Positions 1-11,427 of a DNA stretch of 64,000 nt are shown piece by piece (within the stretch, counting starts at the first letter, position 1; each line of letters opens with the position of its first letter). A program made the position numbers and the translations under genes. The DNA comes from Clusia tigrina (lineage: Eukaryota > Arthropoda > Insecta > Diptera > Clusiidae). Under the pieces are notes generated by a model. The model was given only the letters and a program-made list of their open reading frames with translations, was not told where the DNA came from and made no database searches. Location of the stretch: contig OV050033.1 of the NCBI GenBank assembly GCA_920105625.2, positions 95,482,280 to 95,546,279 on the forward strand. The letters are read 5' to 3'.

Positions 1-160
1 CCTTGAAACTTTGTAATAATAAAGTACTCGAGCCTCTTGTCAATTTAAGCTATCTATATACAACTTCAAATGGCCTTAACTTCTATACGGTTCGTCCTAC
101 ACCTATCAAAGTTTGCAACAAATATAAATGCTTGTAACTTTTTACTGGAGCGTCATAAAA
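1..160 (+). repeat. Truncated 160-bp monomer (HOR-1 type 1)
   Basis: The monomer reads 'gctatctatatacaacttc' where others read 'gctatcgctcaaag' through 'gataaaacttc'. About 46 bases are replaced by about 8 bases rich in TATA, a net loss of 38. It also has 'caacaaatataaatgc' (2 bp longer) and 'gaaactttgtaataataa'. It heads every HOR-1 unit and is a convenient landmark. Confidence 0.95.
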
Positions 161-3102
161 CCTTGAAATTTGGTAACAATAAAGTACTCGAGCCTCTTGT
201 CAATTTAAGCCATTGCTCAAATCTATGCTACCCTTGAGTCCCAAATCAAACACTGATAAAACTTCAAATGGCTTTAACTCCTATACGGTACGTCCTACAC
301 CTATCAAAGTTTGCAACATACAGATGTTTGAAACTTTTTACTGGAGCGTCATAGAAACTTGAAATTTTGTAACAATAAAGTACTCGAGCCTCTTGTCAAT
401 TTAAGCTATCGCTCAAAGCAATCCTACCCTTGAGTCCCAAATCAAACACTGATAAAACTTCAAATAGCCTTAACTTCTATACGGTTCGTCCTACACCTAT
501 CAAAGTTTGCATCATACAAATGCTTGTAACTTTTTACTGGAGCGTCATAAAACCTTCAAATTTTGTAACAATAAAGTACTCTAGCCTCTTGTCAATTTAA
601 GCTATCGCTCAAAGCTATGCTACCCTTGAGTCCCAATTCAAACACTGATAAAACTTCAAATGGCCCTAACTTCTATACGGTACGTCCTACACCTGTCAAA
701 GTTTGCAACATACAAATGCTTGTAACTTTTTACTGGAGCGTCATAAAACCTTGAAATTTTGTAACAATAAAGTACTCGAGCCTCTTGTCAATTTAAGCTG
801 TCGCTCAAAGCTATGCTACCCTTGAGTCCCAAATCAAACACTGATAAAACTTCAAATGGCCCTAACTTCTATACGGTACGTCCTACACCTGTCAAAGTTT
901 GCAACATACAAATGCTTGTAACTTTTTACTGGAGCGTCATAAAACCTTGAAATTTTGTAACAATAAAGTACTCGAGCCTCTTGTCAATTTAAGCTATCGC
1001 TCAAAGCTATGGTACCCTTGAGTCCCAAATCAAACACTGATAAAACTTCAAATGGCTTTAACTCCTATACAGTACGTCGTACACCTATCAAAGTTTGCAA
1101 CATACAGATGCTTGTAACTTTTTACTTTAGCGTCATAAAACCTTGAAATTTTGTAACAATAAAGTACTCGAGCCTCTTTTTCAATTTAAGTTATCGCACA
1201 AAGCTATGCTACCCTTGAGTCCCAAATCAAACACTAATAAAACTTCAAATGGCCCTAACTCCTATACGGTACGTCCTACACCTTTCAAAGTTTGCAACAT
1301 AGAAATGCTTGTAACTTTTTACTGGAGCGTCATAAAACCTTGAAATTTTGTAACAATAAAGTACTCGAGCCTCTTGTCAATTGAAGCTTTCGCTCAAATC
1401 TATGCCACCATTGAGTTCCAAATCAAACACTGATAAAACTTCAAATGGCCCTAACTTCTATACAGTACGTCCTACACCTATCAAAGTTTGCAACATACAA
1501 AAGCTTGTAACTTTTTACTGGAGCGTCATAAAACCTTGAAATTTTGTAACAATAAAGTACTCGAGCTTCTTGTCAATTTAAACTATCGCTCAAAGCTATG
1601 CTACCATTGAGTTCCAAATCAAACACTGATAAAACTTCAAATGGCCCTAACTTCTATACGGTACGTCCTACACCTATCAAAGTTTGCAACATACAAATGC
1701 TTGTAACTTTTTACTGGAGCGTCATAAAACCTTCAAATTTTGTAACAATAAAGTACTCTAGCCTCTTGTCAATTTAAACTATCGCTCAAAGCTATGCTAC
1801 CCTTGAGTCCCAAATCAAACACTGATAAAACTTCAAATGGCGCTAACTCCTATACGGTATGTCCTACACCTATCAAAGTTTGCAACATAGAAACGCTTGT
1901 AACTTTTTACTGGAGCGTCATAAAACCTTGAAATTTTGTAACAATAAAGTACTCGAGCCTCTTGTCAATTTAAGTTATCGCTCAAAGCTATGCTACCCTT
2001 GAGTCCCAAATCAAACACTGATAAAACTTGAAATGGCCGTAGCTCCTATACGGTACGTCCTACACCTATCAAAGTTTGCAAGATACAAATGCTTGTAACT
2101 TTTTACTGGAGCGTCATAAAACCTTGAAATTTTGTAACAATAAAGTACTCGAGCCTCTTGTCAATAGGGGCTATCGCTCAAAGCTATGCTACCCATGAGT
2201 CCGAAACCAAACACTGATAAAACTTCAAATGGCCCTAACTCCTATACGGTACGTCCGACATCTATCAAAGTTTGCAACATAGAAACGCTTGTAACTTTTT
2301 ACTGGAGCGTCATAAAACCTTGAAATTTTGTAACAATAAAGTACTCGAGCCCCTTGTCAATTTAAGTTATCGCTCAAAGCTATGCTACCCTTGATTCCCA
2401 AATCAAACACTGATAAAACTTCAAATGACCCTAACTCCTATACGGTACGTCCTACACCTATCAAAGTTTGCCACATACAAATGCTTGTAACTTTTTACTG
2501 GAGCGTCATAAAACCTTGAAATTTTCTAACAATAAAGTACTCGAGCCTCTTGTCAATTTAAGCTATCGCTCAAAGCTATGCTATACTTGAGTCCCAAATC
2601 AAACACTGATAAAACTTCAAATGGCCTTAACTTCTATACGGTACGTCCTACACCTATCACAGTTTGCAACATACAAATGCTTGTAAATTTTTACTGGAGC
2701 GTCATAAAACCTTGAAATTTTGTAACAATAAAGTACTCGAGCCTCTTGTCAATTTAAGCTATCGCTCAAAGCTATGCTACCCTTCAGTCCCAAATCAAAC
2801 ACTGATAAAACTTCAAATGTCCCTAACTTTTATACGGGACGTCCTACATCTATCAAAGTTTGCAACATACAAATGCTTGTAACTTTTTACTGGAGCGTCA
2901 TGAAACCTTGAAATTTTGTAACAATAAAGTACTCGAGCCTCTTGTCAATTTAAGCTATCGCTCAAAGCTATGCTACCCTTGAGTCCCAAGTCAAACACTG
3001 ATAAAACTTCAAATGGCCCTAGCTCCTATACGGTACGTCCTACACCTATCAAAGTTTTTTAACATACAAATGGTTGTAACTTTTTACTGGAGCGTCATAA
3101 AA
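1..3102 (+). repeat. HOR-1 unit 1 (16 monomers, 3102 bp)
   Basis: Monomer starts are 1, 161, 357, 553, 749, 945, 1141, 1338, 1534, 1730, 1926, 2122, 2318, 2514, 2710 and 2906. Using a 17-type scheme, the order is 1-3 then 5-17; type 4 ('aaagtgctcgag', 'caaacctatgc') is missing between 3 and 5. Lengths sum exactly: 160 + 13x196 + 2x197. The two 197-bp monomers are type 8 ('cctctttttcaa') and type 17 ('aaagttttttaac'). The window begins exactly at the truncated type-1 monomer, so the unit looks complete. Confidence 0.92.
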
Positions 3103-3262
3103 CCTTGAAACTTTGTAATAATAAAGTACTCGAGCCTCTTGTCAATTTAAGCTATCTATATACAACTTCAAATGTCCCTAACTTTTATACGGGACGTCCT
3201 ACATCTATCAAAGTTTGCAACAAATATAAATGCTTGTAACTTTTTACTGGAGCGTCATAAAA
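3103..3262 (+). repeat. Truncated 160-bp monomer with conversion patch
   Basis: Same truncation as at 1-160. Bases about 3175-3204 instead read 'gtccctaacttttatacggg' followed by 'acgtcctacatc', which is otherwise typical of type 16 (for example 2818-2852). Type-1 markers lie on both sides ('ctatatacaac' before, 'caaatataaatg' after). Confidence 0.92.
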
Positions 3263-6008
3263 CCTTGAAATTTGGTAACAATAAAGTACTCGAGCCTCTT
3301 GTCAATTTAAGCCATTGCTCAAATCTATGCTACCCTTGAGTCCCAAATCAAACACTGATAAAACTTCAAATGGCTTTAACTCCTATACGGTACGTCCTAC
3401 ACCTATCAAAGTTTGCAACATACAGATGTTTGTAACTTTTTACTGGAGCGTCATAGAAACTTGAAATTTTGTAACAATAAAGTACTCGAGCCTCTTGTCA
3501 ATTTAAGCTATCGCTCAAAGCAATCCTACCCTTGAGTCCCAAATCAAACACTGATAAAACTTCAAATAGCCTTAACTTCTATACGGTTCGTCCTACACCT
3601 ATCAAAGTTTGCATCATACAAATGCTTGTAACTTTTTACTGGAGCGTCATAAAACCTTGAAATTTTGTAACAATAAAGTGCTCGAGCCTCTTGTCAATTT
3701 AAGCTATCGCTCAAACCTATGCTACCCTTGAGTCCAAAATCAAACATTGACAAAACTTCAAATGGTCCTAACTTCTATACGGTACGTCCTACACCTATCA
3801 AAGTTTGCAACATACAAATGCTTGTAACTTTTTACTGGAGCGTCATAAAACCTTCAAATTTTGTAACAATAAAGTACTCTAGCCTCATGTCAATTTAAGC
3901 TATCGCTCAAAGCTATGCTACCCTTGAGTCCCAATTCAAACACTGATAAAACTTCAAATGGCCCTAACTTCTACACGGTACGTCCTACACCTGTCAAAGT
4001 TTGCAACATACAAATGCTTGTAACTTTTTACTGGAGCGTCATAAAACCTTGAAATTTTGTATCAATAAAGTACTCGAGCCTCTTGTCAATTTAAGCTGTC
4101 GCTCAAAGCTATGCTACCCTTGAGTCCCAAATCAAACACTGATAAAACTTCAAATGGCCCTAACTTCTATACGGTACGTCCTACACCTGTCAAAGTTTGC
4201 AACATACAAATGCTTGTAACTTTTTACTGGAGCGTCATAAAACCTTGAAATTTTGTAACAATAAAGTACTCGAGCCTCTTGTCAATTTAAGCTATCGCTC
4301 AAAGCTATGGTACCCTTGAGTCCCAAATCAAACACTGATAAAACTTCAAATGGCTTTAACTCCTATACAGTACGTCGTACACCTATCAAAGTTTGCAACA
4401 TACAGATGCTTGTAACTTTTTACTTTAGCGTCATAAAACCTTGAAATTTTGTAACAATAAAGTACTCGAGCCTCTTTTTCAATTTAAGTTATCGCACAAA
4501 GCTATGCTACCCTTGAGTCCCAAATCAAACACTAATAAAACTTCAAATGGCCCTAACTCCTATACGGTACGTCCTACACCTTTCAAAGTTTGCAACATAG
4601 AAATGCTTGTAACTTTTTACTGGAGCGTCATAAAACCTTGAAATTTTGTAACAATAAAGTACTCGAGCCTCTTGTCAATTGAAGCTTTCGCTCAAATCTA
4701 TGCCACCATTGAGTTCCAAATCAAACACTGATAAAACTTCAAATGGCCCTAACTTCTATACAGTACGTCCTACACCTATCAAAGTTTGCAACATACAAAA
4801 GCTTGTAACTTTTTACTGGAGCGTCATAAAACCTTGAAATTTTGTAACAATAAAGTACTCGAGCTTCTTGTCAATTTAAACTATCGCTCAAAGCTATGCT
4901 ACCATTGAGTTCCAAATCAAACACTGATAAAACTTCAAATGGCCCTAACTTCTATACGGTACGTCCTACACCTATCAAAGTTTGCAACATACAAATGCTT
5001 GTAACTTTTTACTGGAGCGTCATAAAACCTTCAAATTTTGTAACAATAAAGTACTCTAGCCTCTTGTCAATTTAAACTATCGCTCAAAGCTATGCTACCC
5101 TTGAGTCCCAAATCAAACACTGATAAAACTTCAAATGGCGCTAACTCCTATACGGTATGTCCTACACCTATCAAAGTTTGCAACATAGAAACGCTTGTAA
5201 CTTTTTACTGGAGCGTCATAAAACCTTGAAATTTTGTAACAATAAAGTACTCGAGCCTCTTGTCAATTTAAGTTATCGCTCAAAGCTATGCTACCCTTGA
5301 GTCCCAAATCAAACACTGATAAAACTTGAAATGGCCGTAACTCCTATACGGTACGTCCTACACCTATCAAAGTTTGCAAGATACAAATGCTTGTAACTTT
5401 TTACTGGAGCGTCATAAAACCTTGAAATTTTGTAAAAATAAAGTACTCGAGCCTCTTGTCAATTTAAGCTATCGCTCAAAGCTATGCTATACTTGAGTCC
5501 CAAATCAAAAACTGATAAAACTTCAAATGGCCTTAACTTCTATACGGTACGTCCTACACCTAACACAGTTTGCAACATACAAATGCTTGTAAATTTTTAC
5601 TGGAGCGTCATAAAACCTTGAAATTTTGTAACAATAAAGTACTCGAGCCTCTTGTCAATTTAAGCTATCGCTCAAAGCTATGCTACCCTTCAGTCCCAAA
5701 TCAAACACTGATAAAACTTCAAATGTCCCTAACTTTTATACGGGACGTCCTACATCTATCAAAGTTTGCAACATACAAATGCTTGTAACTTTTTACTGGA
5801 GCGTCATGAAACCTTGAAATTTTGTAACAATAAAGTACTCGAGCCTCTTGTCAATTTAAGCTATCGCTCAAAACTATGCTACCCTTGAGTCCCAATTCAA
5901 ACACTGATAAAACTTCAAATGGCCCTAGCTCCTATACGGTACGTCCTACACCTATCAAAGTTTTTTAACATACAAATGGTTGTAACTTTTTACTGGAGCG
6001 TCATAAAA
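3103..6008 (+). repeat. HOR-1 unit 2 (15 monomers, 2906 bp)
   Basis: This unit starts at the next copy of the truncated monomer and follows types 1-12 then 15-17. It keeps type 4 but has lost types 13 ('caataggggc') and 14 ('gagccccttg'). The junction monomer at 5420 reads 'tgtaaaaataaag' where type 15 elsewhere reads 'ttctaacaataaag', so the deletion probably passed through another monomer type. The type-1 monomer carries a short patch of type-16 sequence at about 3175-3204. Confidence 0.9.
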
Positions 6009-6168
6009 CCTTGAAACTTTGTAATAATAAAGTACTCGAGCCTCTTGTCAATTTAAGCTATCTATATACAACTTCAAATGGCCTTAACTTCTATACGGTT
6101 CGTCCTACACCTATCAAAGTTTGCAACAAATATAAATGCTTGTAACTTTTTACTGGAGCGTCATAAAA
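6009..6168 (+). repeat. Truncated 160-bp monomer (HOR-1 type 1)
   Basis: Same 38-bp net deletion with filler and same 'caaatataaatg' marker as the copy at 1-160, heading HOR-1 unit 3. Confidence 0.94.
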
Positions 6169-8718
6169 CCTTGAAATTTGGTAACAATAAAGTACTCGAG
6201 CCTCTTGTCAATTTAAGCCATTGCTCAAATCTATGCTACCCTTGAGTCCCAAATCAAACACTGATAAAACTTCAAATGGCTTTAACTCCTATACGGTACG
6301 TCCTACACCTATCAAAGTTTGCAACATACAGATGTTTGTAACTTTTTACTGGAGCGTCATAGAAACTTGAAAATTTGTAACAATAAAGTACTCGAGCCTC
6401 TTGTCAATTTAAGCTATCGCTCAAAGCAATCCTACCCTTGAGTCCCAAATCAAACACTGATAAAACTTCAAATAGCCTTAACTTCTATACGGTTCGTCCT
6501 ACACCTATCAAAGTTTGCAACATACAAATGCTTGTAACTTTTTACTGGAGCGTCATAAAACCTTGAAATTTTGTAACAATAAAGTGCTCGAGCCTCTTGT
6601 CAATTTAAGCTATCGCTCAAACCTATGCTACCCTTGAGTCCAAAATCAAACATTGACAAAACTTCAAATGGTCCTAACTTCTATACGGTACGTCCTACAC
6701 CTATCAAAGTTTGCAACATACAAATGCTTGTAACTTTTTACTGGAGCGTCATAAAACCTTCAAATTTTGTAACAATAAAGTACTCTAGCCTCTTGTCAAT
6801 TTAAGCTATCGCTCAAAGCTATGCTACCCTTGAGTCCCAATTCAAACACTGATAAAACTTCAAATGGCCCTAACTTCTATACGGTACGTCCTACACCTGT
6901 CAAAGTTTGCAACATACAAATGCTTGTAACTTTTTACTGGAGCGTCATAAAACCTTGAAATTTTGTAACAATAAAGTACTCGAGCCTCTTGTCAATTTAA
7001 GCTGTCGCTCAAAGCTATGCTACCCTTGAGTCCCAAATCAAACACTGATAAAACTTCAAATGGCCCTAACTTCTATACGGTACGTCCTACACCTGTCAAA
7101 GTTTGCAACATACAAATGCTTGTAACTTTTTACTGGAGCGTCATAAAACCTTGAAATTTTGTAACAATAAAGTACTCGAGCCTCTTGTCAATTTAAGCTA
7201 TCGCTCAAAGCTATGGTACCCTTGAGTCCCAAATCAAACACTGATAAAACTTCAAATGGCTTTAACTCCTATACAGTACGTCGTACACCTATCAAAGTTT
7301 GCAACATACAGATGCTTGTAACTTTTTACTTTAGCGTCATAAAACCTTGAAATTTTGTAACAATAAAGTACTCGAGCCTCTTTTTCAATTTAAGTTATCG
7401 CACAAAGCTATGCTACCCTTGAGTCCCAAATCAAACACTAATAAAACTTCAAATGGCCCTAACTCCTATACGGTACGTCCTACACCTTTCAAAGTTTGCA
7501 ACATAGAAATGCTTGTAACTTTTTACTGGAGCGTCATAAAACCTTGAAATTTTGTAACAATAAAGTACTCGAGCCTCTTGTCAATTGAAGCTTTCGCTCA
7601 AATCTATGCCACCATTGAGTTCCAAATCAAACACTGATAAAACTTCAAATGGCCCTAACTTCTATACAGTACGTCCTACACCTATCAAAGTTTGCAACAT
7701 ACAAAAGCTTGTAACTTTTTACTGGAGCGTCATAAAACCTTGAAATTTTGTAACAATAAAGTACTCGAGCCTCTTGTCAATAGGGGCAATCGCTCAAAGC
7801 TATGCTACCCATGAGTCCGAAACCAAACACTGATAAAACTTCAAATGGCCCTAACTCCTATACGGTACGTCCGACATCTATCAAAGTTTGCAACATAGAA
7901 ACGCTTGTAACTTTTTACTGGAGCGTCATAAAACCTTGAAATTTTGTAACAATAAAGTACTCGAGCCCCTTGTCAATTTAAGTTATCGCTCAAAGCTATG
8001 CTACCCTTGATTCCCAAATCAAACACTGATAAAACTTCAAATGACCCTAACTCCTATACGGTACGTCCTACACCTATCAAAGTTTGCCACATACAAATGC
8101 TTATAACTTTTTACTGGAGCGTCATAAAACCTTGAAATTTTCTAACAATAAAGTACTCGAGCCTCTTGTCAATTTAAGCTATCGCTCAAAGCTATGCTAT
8201 ACTTGAGTCCCAAATCAAACACTGATAAAACTTCAAATGGCCTTAACTTCTATACGGTACGTCCTACACCTATCACAGTTTGCAACATACAAATGCTTGT
8301 AAATTTTTACTGGAGCGTCATAAAACCTTGAAATTTTGTAACAATAAAGTACTCGAGCCTCTTGTCAATTTGAGCTATCGCTCAAAGCTATGCTACCCTT
8401 CAGTCCCATATCAAACACTGATAAAACTTCAAATGTCCCTAACTTTTATACGGGACGTCCTACATCTATCAAAGTTTGCAACATACAAATGCTTGTAACT
8501 TTTTACTGGAGCGTCATGAAACCTTGAAATTTTGTAACAATAAAGTACTCGAGCCTCTTGTCAATTTAAGCTATCGCTCAGAGCTATGCTACCCTTGAGT
8601 CCCAAGTCAAACACTGATAAAACTTCAAATGGCCCTAGCTCCTATACGGTACGTCCTACACCTATCAAAGTTTTTTAACATACAAATGGTTGTAACTTTT
8701 TACTGGAGCGTCATAAAA
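6009..8718 (+). repeat. HOR-1 unit 3 (14 monomers, 2710 bp)
   Basis: The order is types 1-9 followed directly by 13-17. Type 9 ('acaaaagcttg', from 7542) is followed by type 13 ('caataggggcaatcgc', from 7738), so types 10, 11 and 12 are missing. Within shared monomers the match to units 1 and 2 is nearly base for base, including 'ttggtaac', 'gcaatcctac', 'gctgtcgctc' and 'ctatggtaccc'. Confidence 0.9.
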
Positions 8719-8878
8719 CCTTGAAACTTTGTAATAATAAAGTACTCGAGCCTCTTGTCAATTTAAGCTATCTATATACAACTTCAAATGGCCTTAACTT
8801 CTATACGGTTCGTCCTACACCTATCAAAGTTTGCAACAAATATAAATGCTTGTAACTTTTTACTGGAGCGTCATAAAA
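8719..8878 (+). repeat. Truncated 160-bp monomer (HOR-1 type 1)
   Basis: Fourth and last copy of the truncated monomer, heading the partial HOR-1 unit 4. The deletion junction is the same as in the other three copies. Confidence 0.94.
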
Positions 8879-9466
8879 CCTTGAAATTTGGTAACAATAA
8901 AGTACTCGAGCCTCTTGTCAATTTAAGCCATTGCTCAAAACTATGCTACCCTTGAGTCCCAAATCAAACACTGATAAAACTTCAAATGGCTTTAACTCCT
9001 ATACGGTACGTCCTACACCTATCAAAGTTTGCAACATACAGATGTTTGTAACTTTTTACTGGAGCGTCATAGAAACTTGAAATTTTGTAACAATAAAGTA
9101 CTCGAGCCTCTTGTCAATTTAAGCTATCGCTCAAAGCAATCCTACCCTTGAGTCCCAAATCAAACGCTGATAAAACTTCAAATAGCCTTAACTTCTATAC
9201 GGTTCGTCCTACACCTATCAAAGTTTGCAACATACAAATGCTTGTAACTTTTTACTGGAGCGTCATAAAACCTTGAAATTTTGTAACAATAAAGTGCTCG
9301 AGCCTCTTGTCAATTTAAGCTATCGCTCAAACCTATGCTACCCTTGAGTCCAAAATCAAACATTGACAAAACTTCAAATGGTCCTAACTTCTATACGGTA
9401 CGTCCTACACCTATCAAAGTTTGCAACATACAAATGCTTGTAACTTTTTACTGGAGCGTCATAAAA
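8719..9466 (+). repeat. HOR-1 unit 4, partial (types 1-4)
   Basis: Monomers at 8719 (truncated type 1), 8879 (2), 9075 (3) and 9271 (4) match the earlier units. The next monomer at 9467 is a 5/11 hybrid, after which the HOR-1 order is lost. This is the last truncated type-1 monomer found in the window. Confidence 0.88.
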
Positions 9467-10054
9467 CCTTCAAATTTTGTAACAATAAAGCACTCTAGCC
9501 TCTTGTCAATTTAAGCTATCGCTCAAAGCTATGCTACCCTTGAGTCCCAAATCAAACACTGATAAAACTTAAAATGGCGCTAACTCCTATACGGTATGTC
9601 CTACACCTATCAAAGTTTGCAACATAGAAACGCTTGTAACTTTTTACTGGAGCGTCATAAAACCTTGAAATTTTGTAACAATAAAGTACTCGAGCCTCTT
9701 GTCAATTTAAGTTATCGCTCAAAGCTATGCTACCCTTGAGTCACAAATCAAACACTGATAAAACTTCAAATGGCCGTAACTCCTATACGGTACGTCCTAC
9801 ACCTATCAAAGTTTGCAAGATACAAATGCTTGTAACTTTTTACTGGAGCGTCATAAAACCTTGAAATTTTGTAACAATAAAGTACTCGAGCTTCTTGTCA
9901 ATTTAAACTATCGCTCAAAGCTATGCTACCATTGAGTTCCAAATCAAACACTGATAAAACTTCAAATGGCCCTAACTTCTATACGGTACGTCCTACACCT
10001 ATCAAAGTTTGCAACATACAAATGCTTGTAACTTTTTACTGGAGCGTCATAAAA
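9467..10054 (+). repeat. Rearranged HOR-1 monomers (5/11 hybrid, 12, 10)
   Basis: Monomer 9467 has the type-5 'aagctatcgc' after 'ctctagcc' but the type-11 end 'ggcgctaactcc', 'ggtatgtcc', 'gaaacgc'. It is followed by type 12 ('aagttatcgc', 'ggccgtaac', 'aagatacaaatg') at 9663 and type 10 ('gagcttcttg', 'aaactatcgc') at 9859. The block joins HOR-1 unit 4 to the 7-monomer HOR. Confidence 0.85.
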
Positions 10055-11427
10055 CCTTGAAATTTTGTAACAATAAAGTACTCGAGCCTCTTTTTCAATT
10101 TAAGTTATCGCACAAAGCTATGCTACCCTTGAGTCCCAAATCAAACACTGATAAAACTTCAAATGGCCCTAACTCCTATACGGTACGTCCTACACCTTTC
10201 AATGTTTGCAACATAGAAATGCTTGTAACCTTTTACTGGAGCGTCATAAAACCTTGAAATTTTGTAACAATAAAGTACTCGAGCCTCTTGTCAATTTAAG
10301 CTTTCGCTCAAATCTATGCCACCATTGAGTTCCAAATCAAACACTGATAAAACTTCAAATGGCCCTAACTTCTATACGGTACGTCCTACACCTATCAAAG
10401 TTTGCAACATACAAATGCTTGCAACTTTTTACTGGAGCGTCATAAAACCTTCAAATTTTGTAACAATAAAGTACTCTAGCCTCTTGTCAATTTAAGCTAT
10501 CGCTCAAAGCTATGCTACCCTTGAGTCCCAAATCAAACACTGATAAAACTTCAAATGGCGCTAACTCCTATACGGTATGTCCTACACCTATCAAAGTTTG
10601 CAACATAGAAACGCTTGTAACTTTTTACTGGAGCGTCATAAAACCTTGAAATTTTGTAACAATAAAGTACTCGAGCCTCTTGTCAATTTAAGTTATCGCT
10701 CAAAGCTATGCTACCCTTGAGTCCCAAATCAAACACTGATAAAACTTCAAATGGCCGTAACTCCTATACGGTACGTCCTACACCTATCAAAGTTTTCAAG
10801 ATACAAATGCTTGTAACTTTTTACTGGAGCGTCATAAAACCTTGAAATTTTGTAAAAATAAAGTACTCGAGCCTCTTGTCAATTTAAGCTATCGCTCAAA
10901 GCTATGCTACCCTTGAGTCCCAAATCAAACACTGATAAAACTTCAAATGGCCCTAACTTCTATACGGTACGTCCTACACCTATCAAAGTTTGCAATATAC
11001 AAATGCTTGTAACTTTTTACTGGAGCGTCATAAAACCTTCAAATTTTGTAACAATAAAGTACTCTAGCCTCTTGTCAATTTAAGCTATAGCTCAAAGCTA
11101 TGCTACCCTTGAGTCCCAAATCAAACACTGATAAAACTTCAAATGGCTTTAACTCCTATACAGTACGTCCTACACCTATCAAAGTTTGCAACATACAGAT
11201 GCTTGTAACTTTTTACTGGAACGTCATAAAACCTTGAAATTTTGTAACAATAAAGTACTCGAGCTTCTTGTCAATTTAAACTATCGCTCAAAGCTATGCT
11301 ACCATTGAGTTCCAAATCAAACACTGATAAAACTTCAAATGGCCCTAACTTCTATACGGTACGTCCTACACCTATCAAAGTTTGCAACATACAAATGCTT
11401 GTAACTTTTTACTGGAGCGTCATAAAA
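10055..11427 (+). repeat. HOR-1b 7-monomer unit, copy 1 (1373 bp)
   Basis: Monomer starts are 10055 (type 8, 197 bp), 10252 (9), 10448 (5/11 hybrid), 10644 (12), 10840 ('gtaaaaataaag' type), 11036 (5/7 hybrid with 'cagtacgtcc' and 'ggaacgtcat') and 11232 (10). The period is 7x196+1. Confidence 0.88.

Noticed and set aside
38..56. Target-site or transposon footprint at the truncated monomer
   Set aside because: There is no flanking duplication, terminal inverted repeat or poly(A) tail. A deletion with short filler explains it better.
1143..1343. Open frame of 66 codons, repeated at 4441 and 7347
   Set aside because: It lies wholly inside satellite monomers and stays open only because of the 1-bp insertion in the type-8 monomer. 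No start context, domain or codon signature was seen.
2818..2852. CENP-B-box-like sequence around 'tatacgggacgtcc'
   Set aside because: The CENP-B box needs TTCG, then an A, then CGGG at set spacing. The CGGG is present in type-16 monomers but the TTCG half is absent at the required distance.
1..9466. Tandem genes such as rDNA, histone or 5S clusters as the cause of the 2.7-3.1 kb periodicity
   Set aside because: The long period is fully accounted for by 14-16 monomers of 196 bp. No rRNA-like, tRNA-like or histone-like sequence was recognised.
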